Below, piece after piece: positions 8,633-17,258 of a DNA stretch of 37,500 nt. The stretch spans positions 1-37,500 of the forward strand of contig JADIIM010000032.1 in the NCBI GenBank assembly GCA_015351705.1. The letters are read 5' to 3'. The notes below the pieces were generated by a model. That model made no database searches. It was not told the DNA's origin and saw only the letters and a program-made list of their open reading frames with translations. The DNA comes from Aeromicrobium sp. Its GTDB lineage: Bacteria > Actinomycetota > Coriobacteriia > Anaerosomatales > Anaerosomataceae. The position numbers and the translations under genes are program-made. Each line of letters starts with the position of its first letter. Position 1 is the stretch's first letter.

Positions 8633-8900
8633 CGGCGCCGGCGTCCTCGATCTTCCGGGCGATCGCCGAGCGTGCGAACTCCACGATGACGCCGGTCGCA
8701 ACCTCCACGCCCACACGGTCGTCATCGAGGTGACTGACCGTTCCGTACACGCCGCCGATCGTGACGACGCGGTCGCCCACCTGGAGCGAGTCCATGAGGG
8801 CGCGATGGTCGCGCTGCCGCTTCTGCTGCGGGCGGATGATGAGCAGGTAGAACGCGCCCGCGAGCACCACGAGCGGCAGTAGTTGGTTCAGCTGGTCCAC
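8625..8900 (-). CDS. yajC: Preprotein translocase accessory subunit YajC
   Basis: A 91-residue inner-membrane protein of the SecDF-YajC complex. It shows the family pattern: one N-terminal membrane helix (LLPLVVLAGAFYLLIIRPQQ), a basic cytoplasmic stretch, then the short beta-rich region (LQVGDRVVTIGGVYGTVSHL). The length is typical. GTG start with GGAG-type sequence upstream. It is the first gene of a minus-strand run with the HD gene (8-base overlap) and secDF. Confidence 0.95.
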   Translation of the reverse strand: MDQLNQLLPLVVLAGAFYLLIIRPQQKRQRDHRALMDSLQVGDRVVTIGGVYGTVSHLDDDRVGVEVATGVIVEFARSAIARKIEDAGADA

Positions 8901-8953
8901 GTCTCCGACCTCCGGATCTCCGTGCGGGAGAGGCGCCCCGCGCGCATCAACGC

Positions 8954-8959
8954 ATCATA
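8954..8959 (-). promoter_or_regulatory. Candidate -10 for the yajC-HD-secDF operon
   Basis: TATGAT on the minus strand in the 86-base gap between tgt and yajC is a good -10 match. A transcript would carry a leader of about 47 bases with a ribosome binding site. The hexamer 17 bases upstream (CCATCA) is a poor -35. Confidence 0.35.
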
Positions 8960-8986
8960 CCATCAGACTCTGCGCGTGATGGCCGC

Positions 8987-10120
<1,134 letters not shown>

Positions 10121-10187
10121 GCAGGCGCGGGGTATGCTTACTCCCGACGAACCGCCCACCTCTGACGTGCGTCCTATGGGAGACAGC

Positions 10188-10760
10188 ATGGTCACTCGAG
10201 ACATGAGCGACCCCACGCTCGTGGCTGCGGCCGCAGCCGGTGACGAGCAGGCGTTCGCCGCGCTCGTGCGCAACCATGCCGATGCGGTCTACGGTCATGC
10301 ACTGCGTTTCTTCGGCGATCGTCAGACCGCCGAAGACGCTGCGCAGGAGGTGTTCGTCAAGGTGTTCCGCACGATCGCGACGTTCGACGGCAGGGCCAAG
10401 TTCAGCACATGGCTCTACCGCGTGACGCGCAACGTGTGCCTGGACATGGCCCGGGCCGGACGCCGCGTCGCACAGCCGGTGGACCCGGCGACGCTCGAAC
10501 CGCTGTCGACAGCGGACTTCGCGGACGACGTCGTGCTCGCCGAGGCGCTCGAACGCGCGATGCGGGTGCTGGCGCCCGAAGACCGCGACGCACTTGGTGC
10601 GGTCACCCTCTTCGGGCTGTCATACGCCGAGGCCGCCGAGACGCTCGGCGTGCCGGTGGGAACGGTGAAGTCCCGGGTCTTCCGCGCCCGGCGCACGCTC
10701 ACCACGGTACTGCGAGACGCGGAGGGAGGTGTGACGGATGGACTGCCTGCGCGCAACTGA
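10188..10760 (+). CDS. ECF-type RNA polymerase sigma factor
   Basis: A 190-residue group 4 (extracytoplasmic function) sigma factor. Sigma-2 spans about residues 10-80 (AAGDEQAFAALVRNHADAVY, DAAQEVFVKVFRTI, KFSTWLYRVTRNVCLD) and sigma-4 about 125-180 (LFGLSYAEAAETLGVPVG, then TVKSRVFRARRTL), joined by a short acidic linker, with no sigma-3. The frame is open to 10134, but GGGAGA at 10178-10183 is well spaced for the ATG at 10188; an in-frame ATG at 10176 is the alternative. The next gene overlaps it by 23 bases and encodes a zinc-binding anti-sigma factor, so the pair is translationally coupled. Its target promoters are unknown; such sigmas often control their own operon. Confidence 0.93.
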   Translation: MVTRDMSDPTLVAAAAAGDEQAFAALVRNHADAVYGHALRFFGDRQTAEDAAQEVFVKVFRTIATFDGRAKFSTWLYRVTRNVCLDMARAGRRVAQPVDPATLEPLSTADFADDVVLAEALERAMRVLAPEDRDALGAVTLFGLSYAEAAETLGVPVGTVKSRVFRARRTLTTVLRDAEGGVTDGLPARN

Positions 10761-11787
10761 GACGCTCTCTGCCGCCCACGACGGTGAACCCACTGCCGCC
10801 GAGGACCTCGCACGCGCTCGCGAGCACTGCGACGCGTGCGCGTCGTGCGCGGCGTTCGCCTCCGCCCTGACGCGTCTCGACGCCGTCCCCGGCCCCCGCG
10901 CATCAGAGGAGCTCGTGGCGCGCCTGACCGCGCTCGGCGCGCAGACGGCCGCCGAGATCGCGGAGCATGCGTCCGGCGCGACGGCGCAGACACCGCCGGG
11001 CATGTCCGGGGCACCGGGCACTGCCGCACCACGTGTGCCGCGGGTCGTTCCGGGCTGGTGGACGCCCCGCTTCACGATCATGGCGACCGCCGCTGCGATG
11101 GTCTTCCTGGCCGTGGCGATCGGCGCAGCCGGGCTCTCCGCTCTCCTGGGACCGCAGGCCGCTCCTGCCGACGACATCGCCCTGCTCGAATCCACCGGGG
11201 CGCCCGGCCCCGACGCGGCCGACGGCTACGGCGACGCCACCACCTCAGATGATGGCGCCCTGAGCGCCGCCGCGCCCGATGACGCAGCGCGGTCCTCGGC
11301 GCCTGCTCCCGAGTACCTCACCCTCGAGAACGGCGTCTGGGCGCTCGAGACGCCCGGCGACCCGCTGCCGTCGGATGCGACGACCGCAGGCGTGGTGACG
11401 AGCGCCCTTGCGGACTCCGGCGAGGCCACCAAGCGCACCGCGTTCATCTCGGCGGACGGGCTCGCGTTGTGGGTCGCCGACGATGGCGGCACCTATGCGC
11501 GCTTCGCCCGCGTCACGCGGACACTCGGCATGCGCCGGTACGGTCTTGTGAGCGGCAGCCAGCTTGCGTACTTCGGGCAGTGGCCCATGCTGCCCGAGCG
11601 CTTCGCGGCGCCCACCGCCCCCGATGGCTCGCCGACGTTCCGCTACTTCGGCTTCGACGATCTCAGCCGCGACATCTACGTGCCGGTCGGCGCCTCCCCC
11701 GACACGGGTTTCGCACTGCCGCCGAACATGCCGCCTGACGACCCTGCGGCGAGCAACCCGTACTGGACGTGGTGGGAGCCCCTGTAG
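10738..11787 (+). CDS. Membrane-bound ZAS-family anti-sigma factor
   Basis: A 349-residue partner of the upstream ECF sigma. The N-terminal cytoplasmic part carries the zinc anti-sigma motif His-x3-Cys-x2-Cys (His-30, Cys-34, Cys-37). A Pro/Thr/Ala linker leads to one membrane helix at about 110-137. The remaining 210 or so residues would be outside: an acidic Ala/Asp-rich stretch, then a folded aromatic-rich domain (about 200-349) that I do not recognise, ending WTWWEPL. By family rule, the anti-sigma holds the sigma at the membrane until a signal alters the outer domain or the zinc site. The ATG lies inside the sigma gene, after GGAGGTG. Confidence 0.88.
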   Translation: MDCLRATETLSAAHDGEPTAAEDLARAREHCDACASCAAFASALTRLDAVPGPRASEELVARLTALGAQTAAEIAEHASGATAQTPPGMSGAPGTAAPRVPRVVPGWWTPRFTIMATAAAMVFLAVAIGAAGLSALLGPQAAPADDIALLESTGAPGPDAADGYGDATTSDDGALSAAAPDDAARSSAPAPEYLTLENGVWALETPGDPLPSDATTAGVVTSALADSGEATKRTAFISADGLALWVADDGGTYARFARVTRTLGMRRYGLVSGSQLAYFGQWPMLPERFAAPTAPDGSPTFRYFGFDDLSRDIYVPVGASPDTGFALPPNMPPDDPAASNPYWTWWEPL

Positions 11788-11817
11788 CCGTGCCATGCGC
11801 CGAGCGGCGTGCCGAGA

Positions 11818-11837
11818 GACCCGGATCCGCCGGGGTC
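11818..11837. terminator. Weak hairpin between convergent anti-sigma and queA genes
   Basis: GACCCGG and CCGGGGTC can pair with one bulged base around a short loop in the 57-base gap between two convergent stop codons. It has no T-run, and the call rests mainly on location. Confidence 0.3.
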
Positions 11838-11844
11838 AGGCCGC

Positions 11845-12879
11845 CTACAGGATCAGCATCGCATCACCGAAGCTGAGGAAGCGGTAGTGCTCCGTCCTGG
11901 CGCTCTCGTACGCGCGCATGATGAGCTCGCGGCCGGCGAACGCACTCACCATCATCATCAGCGTGGAACGCGGCACATGGAAGTTGGTCACGAGCGCGTC
12001 TACCACTCCGAAGCTGAAACCCGGCAGGATGAACAGGTCCGTGAGTCCCTCGCTCGCCTCGACCAGACCGGTCGTCTCGTTGAACGCGCTCTCGAGCGCC
12101 CGCACGCTCGTCGTGCCCACCGCCACGACGCGGCTACCTCGCGCTCGGGCATCGTTGACGGTGTCGGCGGCATGCTCGCGCACGCGGTAGTGCTCGGTGT
12201 GGATGACATGATCGTGCGGGTCGTCCGCCGACACGGGACGGAAGGTGTCCAGTCCCACGTCGAGCTCGACCGAAGCGATGTGCACTCCCGCACGACGCAC
12301 CTCATCGAGAAGCCCTTCGCTGAAGTGCAGTCCGGCAGTGGGCGCCGCAACGCTGTGCTCGTCGGTGGCATACACGGTCTGGTACTCGGACGGGTCCCTG
12401 AGCGGCTCGGTGATGTACGGCGGCAACGGCATCTCACCGAGCCGGTGCACCGCATCGAGGAAGGTGCCTGAGCCGGTGTGGAACTGTATCAGCCGCGCCC
12501 CCGAGTCCTCAAGGACATCGACCACGAGCCCGGTGAGCTCGCCTTCGCCGAAGACGATGCGCGCGCCGGGCTTGAGCCGCCGCCCCGGCTTGACGAGACA
12601 CTCCCAGGCGTCCTCGTAGCTCCGGCGCAGCAGGAGCACCTCGACGGCTCCGCCCGTCTCGTCCTTCGCGCCGCGCAACCGGGCGGGCAACACGCGCGTC
12701 TGGTTGACCACGAGCACGTCACCGGCGCGCAGGTACTCGAGGATGTCGCGAAACTCCCGGTGATCGATCTGGCCGCTCGTGCGGTCCACGACCATCAGCC
12801 GGCATGCATCACGCGGCTCCGCCGGGTGCTGGGCGATGAGGCCCGTCGGCAGGTCGTAATCGAAGTCGTCCGTCTTCAC
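11845..12879 (-). CDS. queA: S-adenosylmethionine:tRNA ribosyltransferase-isomerase QueA
   Basis: Transfers and isomerises the ribosyl part of S-adenosylmethionine onto preQ1-34 of tRNA, giving epoxyqueuosine. At 344 residues it is full length, with family blocks DFDYDLPTGLIAQHPAEPRD, GDVLVVNQTRVLPARL, MPLPPYI, AAPTAGLHFS, VGLDTFRPV and NFHVPRSTLMMMVSAFAG. The start is GTG and overlaps the queH stop by 4 bases (GTGA), so queH and queA form a coupled pair carrying two consecutive pathway steps. Located between the ECF operon (convergent) and queH. Confidence 0.97.
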   Translation of the reverse strand: MKTDDFDYDLPTGLIAQHPAEPRDACRLMVVDRTSGQIDHREFRDILEYLRAGDVLVVNQTRVLPARLRGAKDETGGAVEVLLLRRSYEDAWECLVKPGRRLKPGARIVFGEGELTGLVVDVLEDSGARLIQFHTGSGTFLDAVHRLGEMPLPPYITEPLRDPSEYQTVYATDEHSVAAPTAGLHFSEGLLDEVRRAGVHIASVELDVGLDTFRPVSADDPHDHVIHTEHYRVREHAADTVNDARARGSRVVAVGTTSVRALESAFNETTGLVEASEGLTDLFILPGFSFGVVDALVTNFHVPRSTLMMMVSAFAGRELIMRAYESARTEHYRFLSFGDAMLIL

Positions 12880-13526
12880 GCGGTTCCTCCATCATGGGGT
12901 CTATCGGTTCCTTCTCGAACGGGCAGCCGGTCTGCGCTGTCGCGCCCACCCGCACGCTCCTCCCGCTCCGCGGCCCGTCTCGCCGTGCGCGCTGCGCGGT
13001 CCGCCTCCGCCTCGGCGGCACTCGGAAGACACCCGCAGTAGCTCTGGCGATACATGCCGAGTGCTCGAGACCGCCGCGTCGCGTCCGGATACCGGTCGCG
13101 GAAGTCTGAGGCGATGAAGCACACGCCGGCCTCGGCGCATACGGCCTCACCGACCTCGCGGATCGCATCCGGGTCCTGGTACGGACTGACCGACAGCGTC
13201 GTCGCGACCGCGTCGTAGCCACCGTGCGCCGCCTCCCTGGCGACCATACGCAGACGCAGACGGTAACACGCCCGGCACCGGGCCTCGCGGTCATCGAGGT
13301 GTGGCGCCACGGCCGCCTGCCACAGCGTCGGCTCGTACGGCACCTCGATCACCGGTATGTCCGCCTTGGCCGCGTACTCCACAAGCGTGTCCCGACGGCG
13401 CGCATACTCGTCGGCTGGCGCGATGTTCGGGTTGGCGAAGCACACGGCCACCGACCCGCCGGCGGCAAGCGCGTCGTACGGCTCGAGCAGGCACGGCCCG
13501 CAGCATGCGTGAAGCAGGATGCGCAT
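12876..13526 (-). CDS. queH: Epoxyqueuosine reductase QueH (DUF208)
   Basis: Performs the last step of queuosine synthesis, reduction of epoxyqueuosine in tRNA, as the non-orthologous replacement of the B12-dependent QueG. The hallmark cysteine motifs are present: HACCGPC at 6-12, CRAC at 84-87 and YRQSYCGC at 159-166, the Fe-S and redox cysteines of the family. It is 216 residues long; the last 40 or so are a low-complexity Arg/Ala/Glu tail. ATG start with GGAGGT about 6 bases upstream. A TAGACT hexamer at 13545-13550 (minus strand) could be its -10. Adjacency to queA and nearness to tgt support the call. Confidence 0.95.
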   Translation of the reverse strand: MRILLHACCGPCLLEPYDALAAGGSVAVCFANPNIAPADEYARRRDTLVEYAAKADIPVIEVPYEPTLWQAAVAPHLDDREARCRACYRLRLRMVAREAAHGGYDAVATTLSVSPYQDPDAIREVGEAVCAEAGVCFIASDFRDRYPDATRRSRALGMYRQSYCGCLPSAAEAEADRAARTARRAAEREERAGGRDSADRLPVREGTDRPHDGGTA

Positions 13527-13583
13527 CTGACACCTCCGAGCGACAGTCTACTCCCACCGGTGACACGCCGCCTCCCGCACGGG

Positions 13584-13605
13584 CGCCCGCCGGACGCCCG
13601 CCGGA
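13584..13605. repeat. Two tandem copies of an 11-bp GC-rich unit
   Basis: CGCCCGCCGGA occurs twice head to tail in the gap between queH and the GDT1-type gene, just after the stop of the latter. It may contribute to a GC-rich 3' structure; no function is evident. Confidence 0.5.
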
Positions 13606-13617
13606 GGGGTCGCACGG

Positions 13618-14259
13618 TCAGCCGATGAAGGCCGAGACGAGCGTGATCGCCCCGAACACCACGAACACGACCGCCGAGAACCTGCCGATCACGAGAGACG
13701 GAAGGTGCCTGCACAACACGGCCCCGACGACGATGGCGACGGCGTCGGCGGCAAGCATCCCGAGCGAGGAGCCCGCCCACACGCCGAGGGACGTGGCGAA
13801 CGTGCCCGCCGCCGGAGGCTCGACCGCCGGGGCGAGCGCACCGAGCGTGCGCAGGGCCGCCCCGGGATCGGCAGCGATCGAGAGCGTCATCAGCTGCGTC
13901 TTGTCACCGAACTCGGCGACGAAGAACGCGGCGGCCACGGTGAGAACCGGTCCGAAACGCGGGGCGGGACGGACCTGTGTCTCGCACCCGTCTCCCCCCG
14001 ACGCGCGCCAGGTGACGACTCCGTACACGACGAACACGATGCCTGCGCCCACCGCTACAAGACGCGCGGGAACGAGCGCCGCCATCGCTCCGCCGAGGGC
14101 CACAGCCCCCAGCTGCAGTGCCGCTATGGCCAGTGCGGTCCCCACGAGCACCTTGAGCGGCGGATAGCGTGTGGCGAACCCTACGAGCAGCATCTGGCTC
14201 TTGTCGCCGAGTTCGGCGAGAGCCACCAAGACGAATGCGATGACGAATGCGGACGTCAC
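13618..14259 (-). CDS. GDT1/UPF0016 family membrane transporter, probable Mn2+ exporter
   Basis: A 213-residue, six-helix membrane protein with the duplicated family signature E-x-G-D-[KR]-[ST]: ELGDKSQ near residue 16 and EFGDKTQ near residue 115, each in the first helix of a three-helix repeat. Family members (bacterial Mnx/MneA, plant PAM71, yeast Gdt1, human TMEM165) move Mn2+ and in some cases Ca2+; export of manganese is the likely role, inferred from family. GTG start with GAGGG upstream. I looked for a yybP-ykoY manganese riboswitch in the 57 bases upstream and did not find its core. Confidence 0.88.
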   Translation of the reverse strand: MTSAFVIAFVLVALAELGDKSQMLLVGFATRYPPLKVLVGTALAIAALQLGAVALGGAMAALVPARLVAVGAGIVFVVYGVVTWRASGGDGCETQVRPAPRFGPVLTVAAAFFVAEFGDKTQLMTLSIAADPGAALRTLGALAPAVEPPAAGTFATSLGVWAGSSLGMLAADAVAIVVGAVLCRHLPSLVIGRFSAVVFVVFGAITLVSAFIG

Positions 14260-14288
14260 CGGTGCCCTCGCAACGACCGGTCACCGGA

Positions 14289-14310
14289 GCGCACGGCATC
14301 CTCCGTGCGC
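14289..14310. terminator. Perfect 8-bp hairpin after the exported-protein gene
   Basis: GCGCACGG and CCGTGCGC pair perfectly around a 6-base loop 6 bases past the stop of the minus-strand gene at 14317. It lacks a T-run; it is a likely 3' stabiliser or weak terminator separating this gene from the transporter gene. Confidence 0.45.
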
Positions 14311-14316
14311 ATGAGG

Positions 14317-15036
14317 CTACTCGGCGGACGCGGCCCGGCGGACCTTCGTCCGCTCGCGCGCAAGCACCACGATCAGTGCGACGACAGCGATCGCCAGGGC
14401 GCCGAGCAGGATCGGCAGGACCGCCCCGTCGCCATCACCGGCACCGCCACGACGCCAGGAGACCTCGATAGCGTACGAGCCGCCAGCAGGCAGACGCGTG
14501 CCACCCAGCGGGTGCAGCGTCTCGCCGAGCGAGTTCGTCTGCACCTCGCCGGAGACCGCAGGCGTCGCCTTCAGGTCGGCAGCACCCGGCTCGGCGACCA
14601 CCGACGCGCTCACCGGCACCTCGTCGCCCGGGTTGATCCACACCATGCCGCCTTCGACCCGGCTGCCCGAGATCGTGGCCGGACCCAGATACACCTCAAC
14701 CTGCGCGAGGCGCGACTCGGAGACCGTGAACGTGTAGAGGTCCATCCCGCCGACACTCTCGACGCTCGCCTCGCGGAACGGATCGGCCTCGGCGGCGCCG
14801 CCGAGGACCTCGCCCGACCACATCAGCGTGGCGCCTGCAGGCACGGGAACCGTGACCGACGTCGGCAGTGAGGCAGCGGGGTCAACGATGGCGGTCACAA
14901 TGAGCAGCGACTGCGTGCCGTCGACCACCGGAGAGTATTGGAGCTGGTACTCGCGCACGTTCGAGGCATGCGCCATCGCCGGAACGAGAGCGACGACGGC
15001 GAGCGCACACGCGAGGATGCGAAGCAGACGGACCAT
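14317..15036 (-). CDS. Exported, membrane-anchored protein of unknown function
   Basis: A 239-residue protein not matched to a named family. Residues 1-25 are a clear signal peptide (RLLRILACALAVVALVPA, then MAHAS). The exported part (about 26-200) is beta-rich with Val/Thr/Ser alternation and contains no cysteine. A second hydrophobic stretch at about 208-229 (VLPILLGALAIAVVALIVVL) followed by basic ERTKVRRA anchors it with a short cytoplasmic tail. ATG start with GGAGGT 7 bases upstream. The layout (Ig- or carbohydrate-binding-like beta domain plus stalk and anchor) suggests a surface or sensing role, but that is guesswork. Confidence 0.8.
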   Translation of the reverse strand: MVRLLRILACALAVVALVPAMAHASNVREYQLQYSPVVDGTQSLLIVTAIVDPAASLPTSVTVPVPAGATLMWSGEVLGGAAEADPFREASVESVGGMDLYTFTVSESRLAQVEVYLGPATISGSRVEGGMVWINPGDEVPVSASVVAEPGAADLKATPAVSGEVQTNSLGETLHPLGGTRLPAGGSYAIEVSWRRGGAGDGDGAVLPILLGALAIAVVALIVVLARERTKVRRAASAE

Positions 15037-15067
15037 GACGCGACCTCCGTTGTAGCGGGCTGAAGCG

Positions 15068-15910
15068 CTATTCTACCGCAGCGGCGGCGGCGACCGTGTT
15101 GACCATGAGCATCGCCCGCGTCATCGGCCCCACACCACCGGGGACGGGCGTGATGGCCGATGCTATCGGCTCGACGCTCACATAGTCCACGTCGCCGACG
15201 AGCCCATCATCGGTCCGGTTGATCCCCACATCGATGACGACGGCGCCCGGCTTCACATAGCTCGCGTCGATCATCCCGGCCCGGCCGATGGCAGCCACGA
15301 GCAGGTCCGCCTCACGACACACCGCCGGCAGATCCTTGGTGCGCGAATGGCACACGGTGACCGTCGCGTTGGCCTCGAGCAGCAGAAGCGCCATCGGCTT
15401 GCCCACGATCGTGGACCGTCCGACGATCACCGCGCGCATCCCCGTGGGATCGATGTCGTAGGCGCGCAGCATCTCCATCACGCCCGCGGGCGTGCACGCC
15501 CGGAAGCCGGGAAGGCCCCGCACGAGCCGGCCGAGGCTGGCAGGATGGAACCCGTCCACGTCCTTCTCCGGCGAGATGCGCTCCATGACCGACTCGGCGT
15601 CAAGGTGCGCGGGCAGCGGCATCTGAACGAGTATGCCGTGAACCGCCGGGTCGGCGTTCAGCCGGTCGATGAGCGCGTCCAGCTCATGCTGCGAGATGTC
15701 AGCGGCAAGGCGGTGGTCGAGGCTCGTGATGCCCACCTCGGCACAGTCGCGCTCCTTCATGTTCACGTAGCTGGCCGATGCCGGGTCGTCACCCACGAGC
15801 ACGACCGCAAGACACGGCGTCACGCCGCGCGCGACGAGTTCCCGCACCTGCCCGGCCGCACGCTCGCGCATCTCGGCCGCAACGCGCACACCATCGATCA
15901 CCGTCGCCAT
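15068..15910 (-). CDS. folD: Bifunctional methylene-THF dehydrogenase / methenyl-THF cyclohydrolase
   Basis: FolD interconverts 5,10-methylene-, methenyl- and 10-formyl-tetrahydrofolate with NADP(H), feeding purine and formyl-Met-tRNA synthesis. At 280 residues it has the normal length, with [18 protein letters not shown] carrying the catalytic Lys region, [22 protein letters not shown], the nucleotide-binding [15 protein letters not shown] and the C-terminal [14 protein letters not shown]. The frame extends 8 codons upstream, but the ATG at 15910 has GGGAG 9-10 bases before it and matches the family N-terminus, so I start there. Confidence 0.97.
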   Translation of the reverse strand: MATVIDGVRVAAEMRERAAGQVRELVARGVTPCLAVVLVGDDPASASYVNMKERDCAEVGITSLDHRLAADISQHELDALIDRLNADPAVHGILVQMPLPAHLDAESVMERISPEKDVDGFHPASLGRLVRGLPGFRACTPAGVMEMLRAYDIDPTGMRAVIVGRSTIVGKPMALLLLEANATVTVCHSRTKDLPAVCREADLLVAAIGRAGMIDASYVKPGAVVIDVGINRTDDGLVGDVDYVSVEPIASAITPVPGGVGPMTRAMLMVNTVAAAAAVE

Positions 15911-16007
15911 GTCACAAATCTCCCGCTCTCTCATCCGGCTGTCCCGCCCGGCGTGCGGGCGCGCCGCTCAGTGTACCCGAAGCTCCCTCGCCGGCGTCAG
16001 CCGGCTA

Positions 16008-16580
16008 TCAGCCGAGCGGCATCTCCTTGACCAGTCCGAGCACCTCACGGAACTCCGGGGTGCCGGCGCGCCCCAGCGCTTCGTAGATGACCGACTCGGC
16101 GGTGGTGACCGTCACTCCGGCGGCACGAAGCCGATCGAGTGCCGTGTCGCGGTCCTGATCGCGCCGTGAGCACACGGCATCGGCGACCACGTGCACCCGG
16201 TACCCGGACCTGACGAGCGACAACGCTGTCTGCATGACGCAGATGTGCGTCTCCATGCCCGTGAGCACGACCTGTGACGCACCTGACGCCTCGAGGCGTT
16301 CCATGAACGCGGGCTCCAGCGTGCAGTCGAACACCGTCTTGTCCACCGGGGCCCCAGCCCCGGGAACGACAGCCAGCTCCTCGACGGTGTCGCCCAGGCC
16401 CTCCGGATACTGCCGCGTGACGATGACCGGCGTGCCGAGAACGTCCGCCACACGGCCGAGGAGCGCCGAGGCCCGTACGACCGCGTCTCGCCGCTGCATC
16501 GCAGCCGCGAGACGCTCCTGCATGTCGATGAGCACGACCACCGCGGTCGTACGGTCGATGACGTCAGGCGATGCGGCCAT
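16008..16580 (-). CDS. Isochorismatase-family cysteine hydrolase
   Basis: A 190-residue protein of the isochorismatase-like superfamily (YcaC, nicotinamidase and N-carbamoylsarcosine amidase relatives). The catalytic triad is visible: Asp-19 in LIDMQERL, Lys-81 in VDKTVFDC and Cys-114 in GMETHICVMQT, the last preceded by the usual cis-peptide region. It resembles the short YcaC type; the substrate cannot be assigned. The frame opens 7 codons earlier, but the ATG at 16580 has GGGAGG 5-10 bases upstream. A TAGAAT hexamer at 16629-16634 (minus strand) is a possible -10. Divergent from the superoxide reductase gene. Confidence 0.9.
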   Translation of the reverse strand: MAASPDVIDRTTAVVVLIDMQERLAAAMQRRDAVVRASALLGRVADVLGTPVIVTRQYPEGLGDTVEELAVVPGAGAPVDKTVFDCTLEPAFMERLEASGASQVVLTGMETHICVMQTALSLVRSGYRVHVVADAVCSRRDQDRDTALDRLRAAGVTVTTAESVIYEALGRAGTPEFREVLGLVKEMPLG

Positions 16581-16715
16581 GGGCCCTCCCGGGGTCGGCA
16601 TCAGCGAAGGACCTGTGGTCCCGCCCCTATTCTAGCCGGTCGCACGCGCGGCCATGGGGTATCTTCTCAGCGTACGTGAAGCGTTTGTGCCCGGTACCCG
16701 ACACAGGAGGACACG

Positions 16716-17063
16716 ATGTCTGACGCACCCATCCTCGGCCCCGTGAACCTGGTCTCAGACCGCGAGAGCGCCGGAGACTTCGAGAAGAAGCACGCACCGT
16801 ACATCGACGTGGACGAGGTCGACGAGGGTCTTCTCGTGACCGTCACCGTCGGCTGGGACGTGCCGCATCCGAACCAACCCGACCACTACATCACGTGGAT
16901 CGAGATCTTCGCCGGTGACGCCCCCATCGCCCGTTTCGACCTGTCGCCGGTGGCCACGGCCCCGGTGGTCTCCGTCGTCGTGAACGTCGACCCCGGCACG
17001 GTCGTGCGCGCGGTCGAGCACTGCAACCTCCACGGGCTGTGGGCAACCGAGGTCACCGTCTAA
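16716..17063 (+). CDS. Superoxide reductase, one-iron (neelaredoxin) type
   Basis: Reduces superoxide to hydrogen peroxide without making oxygen, a typical anaerobe defence. The Fe(His)4Cys centre is complete: His-26 in KKHAPYI, His-51 and His-57 in VPHPNQPDHYITWIE, and Cys-103/His-106 in CNLHGLW. Lys-25 is in the position of the catalytic lysine. At 115 residues, without an N-terminal desulforedoxin FeCys4 domain, it belongs to the one-iron class II. AGGAGG lies 6-8 bases before the ATG. No rubredoxin gene is adjacent, so the electron donor must be encoded elsewhere. Confidence 0.95.
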   Translation: MSDAPILGPVNLVSDRESAGDFEKKHAPYIDVDEVDEGLLVTVTVGWDVPHPNQPDHYITWIEIFAGDAPIARFDLSPVATAPVVSVVVNVDPGTVVRAVEHCNLHGLWATEVTV

Positions 17064-17078
17064 CGGTCACGCACCTGA

Positions 17079-17104
17079 CCCGTGGCGTCGCACGACGCCA
17101 CGGG
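17079..17104. terminator. Perfect 11-bp hairpin between convergent genes
   Basis: CCCGTGGCGTC and GACGCCACGGG form a perfect 11-bp stem with a 4-base loop, 15 bases after the superoxide reductase stop and 4 bases before the stop of the opposing small gene. Placement and strength suit a bidirectional terminator, although it lacks a T-run on either side. Confidence 0.65.
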
Positions 17105-17108
17105 CGCG

Positions 17109-17228
17109 TCACTTCGCGCGCTCGCGGTGCTCGCGCTTGCGATGGGCGCTCACGCCGATGAACGTCCCCCCGGCGATGATCACCACGCCGATGAGCATCC
17201 CGATCACCACCTGCGGATCGCTGAACAC
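17109..17228 (-). CDS. 39-residue single-pass membrane protein
   Basis: A very short gene: GTG start at 17228 preceded by AAGGAGGG about 7 bases upstream, 39 codons, TGA stop. The product starts MFSDPQ, has one hydrophobic helix (about residues 7-27, VVIGMLIGVVIIAGGTFIGV) and ends with a highly basic tail (AHRKREHRERAK), the topology of a membrane microprotein with its C-terminus in the cytoplasm. It lies 30 bases downstream of ruvB on the same strand and ends at a strong hairpin, so it is plausibly the last gene of the ruvCAB operon. Function unknown. Confidence 0.6.
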   Translation of the reverse strand: MFSDPQVVIGMLIGVVIIAGGTFIGVSAHRKREHRERAK

Positions 17229-17258
17229 CGCGCCCTCCTTCGCACCGCTCACACCAGG

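Noticed and set aside
14260-14316. yybP-ykoY manganese riboswitch in front of the GDT1-type gene
   Set aside because: The gap is too short and lacks the conserved core; it holds only an 8-bp hairpin.
15911-15934. Earlier ATG for folD (8 extra residues)
   Set aside because: The ATG at 15910 has a better-spaced ribosome binding site and matches the family N-terminus.
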